Positions 17,816 through 25,544 of a stretch of 54,214 bases of DNA are shown one piece after another. A model generated the notes under the pieces. The model saw only the letters and a program-made list of their open reading frames with translations, had not been told where the DNA came from and made no database searches. Every line of letters starts with the position of its first letter. The first letter of the stretch is position 1. The position numbers were made by a program, and so were the translations under genes. Origin of the DNA: Thermomicrobiales bacterium. Lineage in GTDB: Bacteria; Chloroflexota; Chloroflexia; Thermomicrobiales; UBA6265. The DNA is taken from NCBI GenBank assembly GCA_020432165.1, contig JAGQGU010000001.1:1-54214 (forward strand), given 5' to 3'.

Positions 17816-17830
17816 GTTGTATACGACAAC
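17816..17830. promoter_or_regulatory. Inverted repeat, candidate operator of the HTH/PIN pair
   Basis: GTTGT-ATACG-ACAAC, a 5-bp perfect inverted repeat in the 73-bp divergent region between the antitoxin gene and the MBL hydrolase gene. TATAAG at 17844-17849 could be the -10 of the hydrolase. Short enough to be chance. Confidence 0.3.
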
Positions 17831-17867
17831 ATGATGCAGTTAGTATAAGCCAATTCCGGAGCACGAC

Positions 17868-18794
17868 ATGGCAACACGATACAGCGACGATCTCTATTTG
17901 CTCGATCTCAGCTTTCAGGGCCAGCATCACGCTATCGCATCCTGGCTGGTGCGCGGTGAACGTGGCTGGATCATTATCGATTGCGGACCAGACACAACCC
18001 GAACTGAGTTGGTCGCGAGTGTCGAATCTGCCGGACTGGATATGCGCGATATCGAGCGCATTCTGCTCACCCATGTTCACCTCGATCATGGTGGAGGAGT
18101 GGGGACGCTGCTGCGCGAATATCCGCATCTGCGCGTCACCATCCAGGCTGAGGCGGTCCAATTCCTCATCGATCCTGCCCGACTCATCCGCAGTGCTGGT
18201 ATGAGCTTTGGCGACAAGATGGAGCGGCTTTGGGGCGAGGTGATTGGCTTCGATGCCGATCTCGTCGATGGTATTGTCGCGGGCGAGACTGTGCCCGGCA
18301 CAAGCCTGCGTGCATATGCCACACCCGGCCATACCGCTACCCATCTATCTTTTCTGGATTCTGCAACTGGCGTTCTCTTTGCTGGCGATGCCGCGCATGC
18401 GCGCTTGCCGGAATCCGCGCTGATTGTACCGACCCTGGCACCCGTCGAACTCGATTTCGATGCCTGGCATACCACCGCGCAAACGATGCTTGGTCTGCAA
18501 CCGTCAGCATTAGCTATTCCTCATTTTGGCTGGGTAGCCGATGCGCAATCTCATTTGGAGCAGGTAGAGGAGCGCATCGCGCAACGGCGGGCGATAGCGG
18601 AGGAGTTGGTCCGATCTCCCGCCGATGTCGATGTGCTCACTGATCTCTATGCAGCCACCACCCGCGCCGAATACACCGCTGAAGGTGGTGAAGTTGACGA
18701 CAAGGTTGCCTCACTAGAACTCGCCATGCCGAGCTACCTCGGTGGTCAGGGCATGATGCGCTGGTTCAAGGTACACGGTTGGTTCGAGGGATGA
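17868..18794 (+). CDS. MBL-fold metallohydrolase
   Basis: A 308-residue cytoplasmic hydrolase of the metallo-beta-lactamase superfamily. The zinc motif THVHLDHGGG gives His69, His71, Asp73 and His74; the second-shell ligands are in TPGHTATH (~His145), FAGDAAH (Asp near 168) and a terminal PHFGW. The order resembles glyoxalase-II/lactonase-like members, but no substrate-specific motif is visible. The C-terminal ~80 residues are helical with a long EQVEERIAQRRAIAEEL segment. It is divergent from the toxin-antitoxin pair and followed by a GC-rich hairpin. Confidence 0.85.
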   Translation: MATRYSDDLYLLDLSFQGQHHAIASWLVRGERGWIIIDCGPDTTRTELVASVESAGLDMRDIERILLTHVHLDHGGGVGTLLREYPHLRVTIQAEAVQFLIDPARLIRSAGMSFGDKMERLWGEVIGFDADLVDGIVAGETVPGTSLRAYATPGHTATHLSFLDSATGVLFAGDAAHARLPESALIVPTLAPVELDFDAWHTTAQTMLGLQPSALAIPHFGWVADAQSHLEQVEERIAQRRAIAEELVRSPADVDVLTDLYAATTRAEYTAEGGEVDDKVASLELAMPSYLGGQGMMRWFKVHGWFEG

Positions 18795-18800
18795 TCGTGG

Positions 18801-18821
18801 CCCCGGGGTTGATCCCCGGGG
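18801..18821. terminator. GC-rich hairpin between convergent genes
   Basis: CCCCGGGG-TTGAT-CCCCGGGG lies between the stops of the MBL hydrolase (+) and the RNHCP gene (-). It has an 8-bp stem and no T-run; a role as bidirectional terminator is plausible. Confidence 0.4.
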
Positions 18822-18827
18822 ATCCTG

Positions 18828-19274
18828 CTAAGCCGAAACAGCCTCCTCCTCTGCACTTTCACCAATGTTCTCAATGAGCGGCAGCCGCATCAGCAGCAGT
18901 GGACTGTCATCCGCCGCTACCCGATTTGGGTCCTCCTTGCCGCAGGCCCGGCAGCGATGCACCAGTACCTGTTCACCATTACGGCGCACGATCTTGCCGA
19001 TCGGTTCCATGGCGGCGTGGCAGGTACTCTTGCGATCACCTGGATGGGAGTCGTCGACATGGCGACTCCACAAACAATTCGGGCAGTGATTTCTATGGCG
19101 ACCACCGGTGATCGGCGCACCAATGAATTGCTTGCAGTGCACGCATTTGAACGCCTGATCCCGTTCGTTTCGCGGCGGATGGCTAATACGATTCTTCTTT
19201 TTGCTGGATGTATTACGTCGTTTGGAGAACTTCTCTCCACGAGGTGCGTCGACCTCGTAATCTGTGAATGACAA
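18828..19274 (-). CDS. RNHCP-domain zinc-finger protein
   Basis: A 148-residue protein defined by the RNHCP signature: CVHC, then HRNHCPNCLWSRHVDDSHPGDR, CHAAMEPIG and HRCRACGKEDPNR, with six or more cysteines for zinc. A basic Arg/Lys/Ser-rich N-terminus precedes the domain. Function unknown; nucleic-acid binding is likely from the zinc sites and charge. I choose the TTG at 19274 because GGAGAGGG sits 7 nt upstream; the only in-frame ATG is at 19355 with no ribosome binding site and overlaps a tiny ORF. The C-terminus is an acidic tail. Confidence 0.78.
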   Translation of the reverse strand: MSFTDYEVDAPRGEKFSKRRNTSSKKKNRISHPPRNERDQAFKCVHCKQFIGAPITGGRHRNHCPNCLWSRHVDDSHPGDRKSTCHAAMEPIGKIVRRNGEQVLVHRCRACGKEDPNRVAADDSPLLLMRLPLIENIGESAEEEAVSA

Positions 19275-19395
19275 TGTCAAACCCTCTCCGCCGGTGTATC
19301 TGGCGGGTGTCGATGATGAAGGACATGGGATTTGCACCGCACAGCATGGCGGCATTCACAGTGACAAGGGTCATTAAGGGCTCTCTTTCGTTCAT
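19213..19395 (-). CDS. Possible small ORF B upstream of and overlapping the RNHCP gene
   Basis: A 60-residue frame starting MNEREPLMTLVTVNAAM, with GAGGAGC 8 nt before its ATG. It overlaps the RNHCP start in another frame. The basic C-terminal half (HRRRGF, RGRRTSWREV) is where it overlaps the RNHCP gene and may be only an antiphase reading of that sequence. It shares the TLVTV core with tiny ORF A upstream. It could be a leader peptide or a remnant; coding status unproven. Confidence 0.3.
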   Translation of the reverse strand: MNEREPLMTLVTVNAAMLCGANPMSFIIDTRQIHRRRGFDIVIHRLRGRRTSWREVLQTT

Positions 19396-19475
19396 GACAA
19401 ATAGCTCCTCACCACACGGTGGGAACAGGCACACAAGATACCGATGTCATAAACGGGGAGCGAAAGGAGGGGAGC

Positions 19476-19529
19476 CTACTGGCGCTCGGCGATCATGACA
19501 TCGACGGTGACAAGGGTTGTCTTTGGCAC
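19476..19529 (-). CDS. Possible 17-residue leader ORF A
   Basis: GTG-started ORF of 17 codons (MPKTTLVTVDVMIAERQ) with a near-perfect GAGGAGG 5 nt upstream. It is not part of any larger gene on this strand. The strong ribosome binding site is the main evidence. It repeats an 11-bp block (19507-19517) found again in ORF B (19361-19371). It could be a regulatory leader for the RNHCP gene. Confidence 0.28.
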   Translation of the reverse strand: MPKTTLVTVDVMIAERQ

Positions 19530-19628
19530 TGAGGCCTCCTCTACGTCGATCGGATCAGCATCGTCGCCAGCTCGTGGCAACTGAGCGGATAATACGATCT
19601 GATGCGTATCATGCGCAAGGAGGTGACT

Positions 19629-20561
19629 GTGTTCGATATCTTGCTGCTGGGTACCGGAGCAATGGTGCCGCTGCCGCAGCGGTATCTTTCCTCTACGCTC
19701 TTTCGCGTAGATGCCGGACTCCACCTTATCGACTGCGGGGAAGGTACTCAGGTTGCCATGCGTCGTTATGGCTGGGGTTTCAAGCGCCTTCAAACTATTC
19801 TGCTCACGCACTTTCACGCCGATCATATCGCCGGGTTGCCGGGTCTCATGCACACGCTCGCGCATAGCGGCAAGACGGATCGACTCACTATCGTTGGTCC
19901 GGCAGGCACCTACCAGATCGTTTCCGGTCTCTTCGTCATCGTGGGTCAGCTACCTTTCGAGGTGTATATCCAGGAGTTGCAGGATGGTGATGAAACCGTC
20001 CTTGAAGGTGGCATCCGCTGTTCCGTCGTCGCGGGCGAACATCGCGGACCGGTGCTTTGCTATCGCTTCGATCTGGATCGAGCACCAGCATTTCTGCCCG
20101 AGGAAGCGGAACGTTTGGGTGTACCAAGGAACGAATGGAGTCGACTCCAGCGTGGTGAATCGGTAGCGGTGGGAGACAACATTGTCCAGCCGGAGCAGGT
20201 CATCTCCGGTCCAAGACCAGGTATCAGTTTTGGGATCGCCACTGATACTCGTCCGCTTGATGCGATCGCCAATCATATGTCCGAGGTTAATTTGCTGATT
20301 ACCGAGGGGACGTATGGTGATGATGCTGACCAGAACAAGGCGATAGAACGGGGGCACATGACTTTCCGTGAAGCTGCCACCCTCGCGCGGAATGCACACG
20401 CCGGGGCGCTATGGCTGACACATTTTGGCGCTGGCATGCTTACCCCTCAGGACTTCGAGGCGAATGCGACTAATGTCTTTCCGAATACCACTATTGGCGA
20501 AGATGGATTGCATGGCACGATCAGCTACGACGCCGGCTACCGCCCTCACTCGCCTGAATAG
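19629..20561 (+). CDS. rnz: Ribonuclease Z
   Basis: A 310-residue tRNA 3'-processing endonuclease of the ELAC family. It begins FDILLLGTGAMVP and carries LIDCGEGTQVAMRRYGWGFKRL (~33-54), the zinc motif THFHADHIAGLPG (His61, His63, Asp65, His66) and later GPRPGISFGIATDTRP, ITEGTYGDD and an ALWLTHFGAGML His. These match RNase Z of short type. The GTG at 19629 has AAGGAGG 5 nt upstream; the ATG codons at 19602 and 19611 lack a site. Its 3' end overlaps the convergent LCP gene by 16 bp. Confidence 0.9.
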   Translation: MFDILLLGTGAMVPLPQRYLSSTLFRVDAGLHLIDCGEGTQVAMRRYGWGFKRLQTILLTHFHADHIAGLPGLMHTLAHSGKTDRLTIVGPAGTYQIVSGLFVIVGQLPFEVYIQELQDGDETVLEGGIRCSVVAGEHRGPVLCYRFDLDRAPAFLPEEAERLGVPRNEWSRLQRGESVAVGDNIVQPEQVISGPRPGISFGIATDTRPLDAIANHMSEVNLLITEGTYGDDADQNKAIERGHMTFREAATLARNAHAGALWLTHFGAGMLTPQDFEANATNVFPNTTIGEDGLHGTISYDAGYRPHSPE

Positions 20562-21748
20562 CTTCCATCCAACACGCTTTCGATGAAGTTGCCGATCTCT
20601 ACCGGATCACCTATGTAAATCCAGGCACCATCTTCAGATGTGCCGGGGGTGACGAGTGGCTCGGTCACGCTTTCCATGACGATGGTGTTCTGGTTGAGAT
20701 TCAAACCGACACCAATAAGCGCCAGTTGCTCATCCCAATCGAAACTGGTTAGCACGGCATCGCCCACCGCGCTGATCACCTGGGAGATACGCGTGACTGA
20801 TCCCAGCGATTGTGCCTTGTCCAGAAGCGCCAGGAGTACATCCATTTGCCGCTCTCGCCGTTGATCATCACTATCCTGATGTCGTGTACGCGCATATGCC
20901 AGCGCTGTCTTGCCATTCATATGTTGCACGCCGGCCTCAATCACCAGGGTGGTGGTGCCGTAGTCTTCGGTTGGGTATTCGTCGTCTTCAATGCGTTCGG
21001 GAACATTGATGGTGATACCGCCGACGGCATCAATCACGGATTCGAAGCCCTCGAAATCGATCATCACGAATTCATCGATGTTGATGCCGAAGTTGTACTC
21101 GATCGTATCCCGCATCGCGATTACTCCGGCAATCGCATTATTTGGGTTGTCTTTTACGCCGAGATTATAGGCTCCATTGATCTTGCTCTTGCCGTATCCC
21201 GGTACTTCTACTTCCAAATCACGCGGAATACTCACCACTCTCACGCTTTTGTTTGTGAGATCCAGGCGCGCAATCATGATGACATCGGCGTTCTGATCAC
21301 CGCCGTCCTCACGGCGATCGACCCCAAGTACGAGCACATTGATAAAGCTCTTGCCGGGCCAGGCCTCCGATGGATCAACGGTATCCGCACCAGTGCCGGT
21401 GCCCAGCAGATCCTGCGCGATCTTGAATGATCCCGGATTACTACTCGACGCGGAGGTGGGCTGTGGTCCCTGGGTAGCTATTTCTGTAATTGGGGTACCG
21501 GATGAGGTCGTGCTGACAGGGGTACTCTGGCTCACACCGCCCAGTTGGTAGTTGCTGGTGGGGAGATCGACGACAGCGTCGTTCTGTACGCCCTCGATGG
21601 CGCGGGTGATATCCCAAATGTAGTACCCAGCTGCCACGAAGGGCGCCATCACCATGAGCATGACCAACACCAGCGCAATGCGCTTTCGTGTGGACCAATG
21701 TCGGCGTCTGGATGAGCGTTGCATGCTCTGCGGCGGCGGTGAATACAT
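20546..21748 (-). CDS. LytR-CpsA-Psr (LCP) family protein
   Basis: A 400-residue membrane-anchored enzyme. LCP proteins transfer polyprenyl-phosphate-linked glycopolymers to peptidoglycan or proteins at the cell surface. It has a basic cytoplasmic start (RSSRRRHWSTRKR), one membrane segment (~28-50), a Thr/Ser-rich linker, and the LCP domain: VLGVDRREDGGDQNADVIMIARLD, VVSIPRDLEVEVPGYGKSKINGAY, FVMIDFEGF and ALAYARTRHQDSDDQRRERQ, which include the conserved Arg and Asp residues. The Met at 21748 has GGAGAAGG just upstream and removes a 59-residue unconserved extension. It implies a monoderm-like envelope with attached glycopolymers. Confidence 0.9.
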   Translation of the reverse strand: MYSPPPQSMQRSSRRRHWSTRKRIALVLVMLMVMAPFVAAGYYIWDITRAIEGVQNDAVVDLPTSNYQLGGVSQSTPVSTTSSGTPITEIATQGPQPTSASSSNPGSFKIAQDLLGTGTGADTVDPSEAWPGKSFINVLVLGVDRREDGGDQNADVIMIARLDLTNKSVRVVSIPRDLEVEVPGYGKSKINGAYNLGVKDNPNNAIAGVIAMRDTIEYNFGINIDEFVMIDFEGFESVIDAVGGITINVPERIEDDEYPTEDYGTTTLVIEAGVQHMNGKTALAYARTRHQDSDDQRRERQMDVLLALLDKAQSLGSVTRISQVISAVGDAVLTSFDWDEQLALIGVGLNLNQNTIVMESVTEPLVTPGTSEDGAWIYIGDPVEIGNFIESVLDGSYSGE

Positions 21749-21928
21749 ACCTTCTCCAGATAGACAGGGAACATCCGGGTCCGGACTAATCTCCACAGGA
21801 TGAGTGTGCTGCCAGTTGCGCGCACTATGCAAGTGTACGGTCGCATTTGTGTTGCCAACGTCACTGGATTCTGCCAGCATGTCAGCGAAAGGCCAAAGTG
21901 TGGCCGATAGGCGTGGAGAAGGCAAATT

Positions 21929-23179
21929 ATGTCACAGCGAACAGCCTGGTTTGTACAGGATCGATTCGGACTCTTTATTCATTGGGGAATCTATGCTGTA
22001 GCTGCTCGCCACGAATGGATTCAGAGTCGAGAAAAGCGCACCACGGAGGAATACGGGCGATACACCGAGTATTTTGATCCCGATCTGTACGATCCCACTC
22101 AGTGGGCTCGTGATGCCAAAGCTGCTGGCATGAAGTACGCCGTCATCACCGCCAAGCACCATGATGGCTTCGCAATGTGGGATACCCAAACCAGCGACTA
22201 CAAGGTGACGAACACTCCCGCCGGGCGAGATCTGCTGCGCGAGTGGGTCGACGCCTTCCGGGCTGAGGACATTCGCATCGGTTTTTACTACAGCGTCATC
22301 GATTGGCATCATCCGCATTACACGGTTGATTCCCCGCATCCGCAACGAGATGAGGATAGGGCTGCGCTCAACGCTGGCCGCGATATGGCGATCTATCGTG
22401 ACTATATGTACGCGCAAGTGCGGGAGCTCCTGACCAACTATGGCACGATTGATGTGCTCTGGTTCGACTGGACACCACCGGAGAAGTCCGCGGCCGACTG
22501 GGATTCTCCGGCGCTCGTGGCGATGGTGCGAGAATTGCAGCCGAATGTGATCCTGAATGATCGCATCGACTATCCCGAGAGCGCCGATCTTGTGACACCA
22601 GAGGAATATCAGGCCAAGAGTTGGCCAACCCGCAATGGCGAGCGGGTGATGTGGGAAACATGCCAGACGCTGAATCGGAGCTGGGGCTACTTCCGCGATA
22701 ACCATAATTGGAAGTCGCCAGAGATGCTCATCTCACTGCTAATTGATACGGTGAGCAAGGGCGGCAACTTGCTGCTGAATGTTGGTCCTACCGCTCGTGG
22801 TGAGTTTGATTCCCAGGCACGGTATACCCTGGCAACCATTGGTGCCTGGATGCGGCAGCACAGCCGTGCGATCTACGGCTGCACCGCCAGTGAGTTCACG
22901 CCTCCATCGGATTGCCGCTATACCCAGAATGGCAATCGTCTATACCTGCATGTCATGAATTGGCCGCTAAGTCACATCCATCTGGAGGGACTGGCCGGTA
23001 AGGTGAAGTTCGCCAGGCTCCTGAACGATGGCTCCGAGATTCTCTTCAAGGATGCAGATCCATCACGTCGTCCGCAGAATACCGATATGCCGGAAGAGGA
23101 GGGAACCGTCATTCTCAACATTCCCACGGTACGCCCAGATGTGACTGTTCCGGTCATCGAACTCATGTTGGCCGAATGA
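21929..23179 (+). CDS. Alpha-L-fucosidase, GH29
   Basis: A 416-residue glycoside hydrolase family 29 enzyme removing terminal alpha-L-fucose. Signatures are RFGLFIHWGIYA (HWG at 18-20), TAKHHDGFAMW (HHDGF at 77-81), GFYYS near 119, VLWFDW with Asp180 as predicted nucleophile, and LLLNVGPTARGEFD near 275. There is no signal peptide, so it probably acts on imported oligosaccharides in the cytoplasm. GGAGAAGG sits 7 nt before the ATG. It is divergent from the LCP gene. No other carbohydrate genes adjoin. Confidence 0.92.
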   Translation: MSQRTAWFVQDRFGLFIHWGIYAVAARHEWIQSREKRTTEEYGRYTEYFDPDLYDPTQWARDAKAAGMKYAVITAKHHDGFAMWDTQTSDYKVTNTPAGRDLLREWVDAFRAEDIRIGFYYSVIDWHHPHYTVDSPHPQRDEDRAALNAGRDMAIYRDYMYAQVRELLTNYGTIDVLWFDWTPPEKSAADWDSPALVAMVRELQPNVILNDRIDYPESADLVTPEEYQAKSWPTRNGERVMWETCQTLNRSWGYFRDNHNWKSPEMLISLLIDTVSKGGNLLLNVGPTARGEFDSQARYTLATIGAWMRQHSRAIYGCTASEFTPPSDCRYTQNGNRLYLHVMNWPLSHIHLEGLAGKVKFARLLNDGSEILFKDADPSRRPQNTDMPEEEGTVILNIPTVRPDVTVPVIELMLAE

Positions 23180-23185
23180 CGGTGT

Positions 23186-23950
23186 ATGCTACCCACGATG
23201 AGTACTGAAAATCACCCACCACCAATGTCCAGCGGCCCGAACCAGGAACCTGTGTCTGAGCATGCTCATTCAACGTGGCCCTTGCGCAAAGGGGATGGTT
23301 ACGAGAATCCTTCGCTGGAGCGGTATACCGATCTGCGGTTTGGTGACCAACCTCGGGGGCATCGCCGCTGGGTGATAGCGTTGGCTGCGTTCATGCTCCT
23401 GTGCGCGATGGTCGTGGGTGGATTCATGATCGCCATCTACGCCGAAGCGCGCGGTGATGAGGCACGTCCTGTCGATGCACTGCTGGTGCTTGGTGCTGCT
23501 CAGTACAACGGCCGTCCATCGGATGTTTTCGCCGCAAGACTCCAGCATACCTACGACCTTTACCAGCAAGGATTGGCGCCCTATATCATCGTGACCGGCG
23601 GCAAGCAGGCTGGCGATGCCTATACCGAGGGAGATACTGCCGAGGCCTGGTTGATGCAGCGAGGCGTGCCCCAGAGCGCGATTATCGTGGAAAACGAGGG
23701 GCACGATACCTGGGCAACCATGCAGGGCGCGTGGAAGGTTAGCCGTCCATACAACATTCACACGGTGCTGATCGTGAGCGACGGCTTTCATCTCTTCCGC
23801 GCCGAGCGCATGGCCAATGCTGTTGGTTTTAAGGGCTATACCTCCCCGGCACCGGATAGTCCGATCCGACCATGGAGTGCGACCGAGTTCAGCTACGTTA
23901 TTCGGGAAACAGCCGCTGTGATTTGGCAGATGCCAGACTGGTTGTGGTGA
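23186..23950 (+). CDS. DUF218/YdcF-ElyC-like membrane-anchored protein
   Basis: A 254-residue protein with a polar N-terminus, one membrane segment near residues 55-80, and an outside DUF218 domain: DALLVLGAAQYNGRPSDVFAARLQ, IIVTGGKQAGDAYTEGDTA, VENEGHDTWATM and LIVSDGFHLFRA. DUF218 proteins (SanA, ElyC, YdcF) act in envelope integrity; the chemistry is unclear. The first start at 23186 lies 6 bp past the fucosidase stop, and the Met at 23198 is an alternative; neither has a strong ribosome binding site. The next gene begins 1 bp after its stop. Confidence 0.82.
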   Translation: MLPTMSTENHPPPMSSGPNQEPVSEHAHSTWPLRKGDGYENPSLERYTDLRFGDQPRGHRRWVIALAAFMLLCAMVVGGFMIAIYAEARGDEARPVDALLVLGAAQYNGRPSDVFAARLQHTYDLYQQGLAPYIIVTGGKQAGDAYTEGDTAEAWLMQRGVPQSAIIVENEGHDTWATMQGAWKVSRPYNIHTVLIVSDGFHLFRAERMANAVGFKGYTSPAPDSPIRPWSATEFSYVIRETAAVIWQMPDWLW

Positions 23951-23951
23951 T

Positions 23952-24554
23952 ATGAGCGAGGTTGACGCCAGCATCGTCCTGATCGGTCCGACCGGCAGCG
24001 GGAAGTCATCCGTGGGCAAGGAGTTGGCGGCGATTCTGGATTGGCCGTTGGTCGAGCTGGATGATTTGCGCAAGCAATGGTATCCCGAGTTCGGGCTCCC
24101 CACCGAAGCCGAGAGTGAGGCCGTCGCCCGCGGTGGATTGCTGGAGCTTATCGCTACCTGGAAACCATACGAACTGCAGAGCGTCGAGCGAGTAATTACG
24201 GAATATCCCACCGGAACCGTGATCGCTTTCGGTGGTGGCCAGAGTGTCTACGTGGATTCGGCCCAGATCGAGCGCGCCCGGGCAGCGTTGAGTGTCGCGG
24301 GACGTGTGATTCTGTTACTGCCATCGGATGACCGTGATACCTGCCTTCGCATATTGCAGGATCGCCTTCGCCACGAGCCAGTCTTCGCGGAAGCTGCCGA
24401 TCCAGAGGCATTTCTGCGCGATTTCACACCTATTCTCAAAATGCAGATTCAGAGCGAGAGCAACGTTCTGATCGCCACCGAGATCATCGTCACCGGGCAG
24501 AGTACTCCTCACGAACTGGCCCATCACATCGCCGCGACGCGTGACCCTGAGTGA
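23952..24554 (+). CDS. Shikimate-kinase-like P-loop kinase
   Basis: A 200-residue P-loop protein. The Walker A is GPTGSGKSSVGK (~13-24), then VELDDLRKQWYPEFG where shikimate kinase has its DxD substrate motif, AFGGGQSVY (GGG near residues 97-99) and an Arg-rich lid (RILQDRLRHEPVF). The outline matches the AroK/shikimate kinase-like family, but the DxD motif reads LDDL and no other aromatic pathway gene is near. A gluconate- or other small-molecule kinase remains possible. It is co-transcribed with the DUF218 gene. Confidence 0.65.
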   Translation: MSEVDASIVLIGPTGSGKSSVGKELAAILDWPLVELDDLRKQWYPEFGLPTEAESEAVARGGLLELIATWKPYELQSVERVITEYPTGTVIAFGGGQSVYVDSAQIERARAALSVAGRVILLLPSDDRDTCLRILQDRLRHEPVFAEAADPEAFLRDFTPILKMQIQSESNVLIATEIIVTGQSTPHELAHHIAATRDPE

Positions 24555-24570
24555 ATACGGCGGCGCCATC

Positions 24571-24613
24571 GTCATCCTGAGGGAGTGTGTAAGCAAGACC
24601 GAAGGATCTCGGC
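24571..24613. repeat. Single copy of a dispersed intergenic repeat
   Basis: GTCATCCTGAGGG ... GAAGGATCTCGG has the form of a short repeat (GTCATCCTGAG...GAAGGATCTC) that I recall between genes of many environmental bacteria. The ends hold ATCCT/AGGAT in inverted order. It lies between the kinase gene and tRNA-Leu. No second full copy is seen in the window. Confidence 0.4.
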
Positions 24614-24709
24614 ATAACCCTCCCCAACACGCATCGTCGGCACTCATAGTGAATGCCATCAACTCGGGTGATTGTTGTGTGTTAGGGGAAAGAAATGATC
24701 TCTGTTGAG

Positions 24710-24793
24710 TGGTGCCGGGAGAGAGATTCGAACTCTCACGGGTCGCCCCGGCGGATTTTGAGTCCGCTGCGTCTGCCATTTCGCCACCCCGGC
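24710..24793 (-). tRNA. tRNA-Leu (anticodon CAA)
   Basis: The minus strand folds as a class II tRNA. The acceptor stem is GCCGGGG paired with TCCCGGC and discriminator A. The D arm is TGGCGAAATGGCAGACGCA, and the anticodon stem-loop is GCGGA-CTCAAAA-TCCGC, giving CAA (reads UUG). There is a long variable arm (CGGGGCGACCCG), a T arm GAGAG-TTCGAAT-CTCTC, and an encoded 3' CCA. The body is 81 nt, 84 with CCA. It is transcribed away from rimI. Confidence 0.95.
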
Positions 24794-24863
24794 TCAACGA
24801 TTTCATAGTGTACAGCAGCCAGACCCATTTGTCCCTTGATTGATACGCTAGAATTGCCGTGAA

Positions 24864-25544
24864 ATGATCACGATGGGTGTGATCACATCGACACGGATTG
24901 AATGGGTGTACATCCTCGAACCAATGACATTGGATGATATCGATGAAGTGGCTGCGGTGGAGCGGTTATGTTTCTCCAATCCGTGGCCTCTTGCTGCCTA
25001 CCGGCGCGAACTTCGTGATTCCCGGGGCAATTACTACATCGTGTTGCGGGACGATCCGGATGCGGATTCCGCCTCGCCCGTGCAATACGGCTCCAGCACA
25101 CCGCGTCGGCAGGGCCGCTTCGCTTTCTGGCCACTGGGTCGACGCGATACCCGCAAAACACCGCCACCCATCATCGGCTTCGCCGGTATGTGGCATGTAC
25201 TGGATGAAGCGCATGTCACCACTATTGGTGTGCATCCCGATTACCAGGGACGCGGGCTGGGTGAGTTGCTTTTTCTGACCATGGTGGAAGAAACGATTCG
25301 CCGCAATGCCACCTGGCTCACACTGGAGGTGCGTGTGAGCAATTACAGTGCCCAGCAGCTTTACCGGAAATACGGCTTTTCGATTCAGGGCAAGCGCGCC
25401 CGCTATTACACCGATAACAACGAGGATGCCTACATCATGTGGAGCGAAAGCTTCAAAAAGCCGGATTATATCAGTCGCATCAACGATCTCCGTCGTCGCC
25501 TGCACCATAAGCTGAGCTTTGTCGCCTCGGGTGCAGCCTCGTGA
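24864..25544 (+). CDS. rimI: RimI-type N-acetyltransferase (S18 alanine)
   Basis: A 226-residue GNAT protein, longer than usual RimI (~150). The family start motif YILEPMTLDDIDEVAAVERLCFSNPWP begins near residue 16. A 35-residue basic insert (~64-100) splits strand pairs before IIGFAGMWHVLDEAHVTTIGVHPDYQGRGLGELL, the acetyl-CoA site (QGRGLG at 128-133). LEVRVSNYSAQQLYRKYGF follows. RimI acetylates the N-terminus of ribosomal protein S18. Adjacency and a GTGA overlap with tsaD support the assignment. The start is uncertain: Met1, Met4 or GTG codons at positions 6 and 15. TAGAAT at 24849 would make Met1 nearly leaderless. Confidence 0.82.
   Translation: MITMGVITSTRIEWVYILEPMTLDDIDEVAAVERLCFSNPWPLAAYRRELRDSRGNYYIVLRDDPDADSASPVQYGSSTPRRQGRFAFWPLGRRDTRKTPPPIIGFAGMWHVLDEAHVTTIGVHPDYQGRGLGELLFLTMVEETIRRNATWLTLEVRVSNYSAQQLYRKYGFSIQGKRARYYTDNNEDAYIMWSESFKKPDYISRINDLRRRLHHKLSFVASGAAS

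Noticed and set aside
17868-18794. Quorum-quenching lactonase call for the MBL protein
   Set aside because: Only the general HxHxDH and GD motifs are visible; nothing specific to lactonases.
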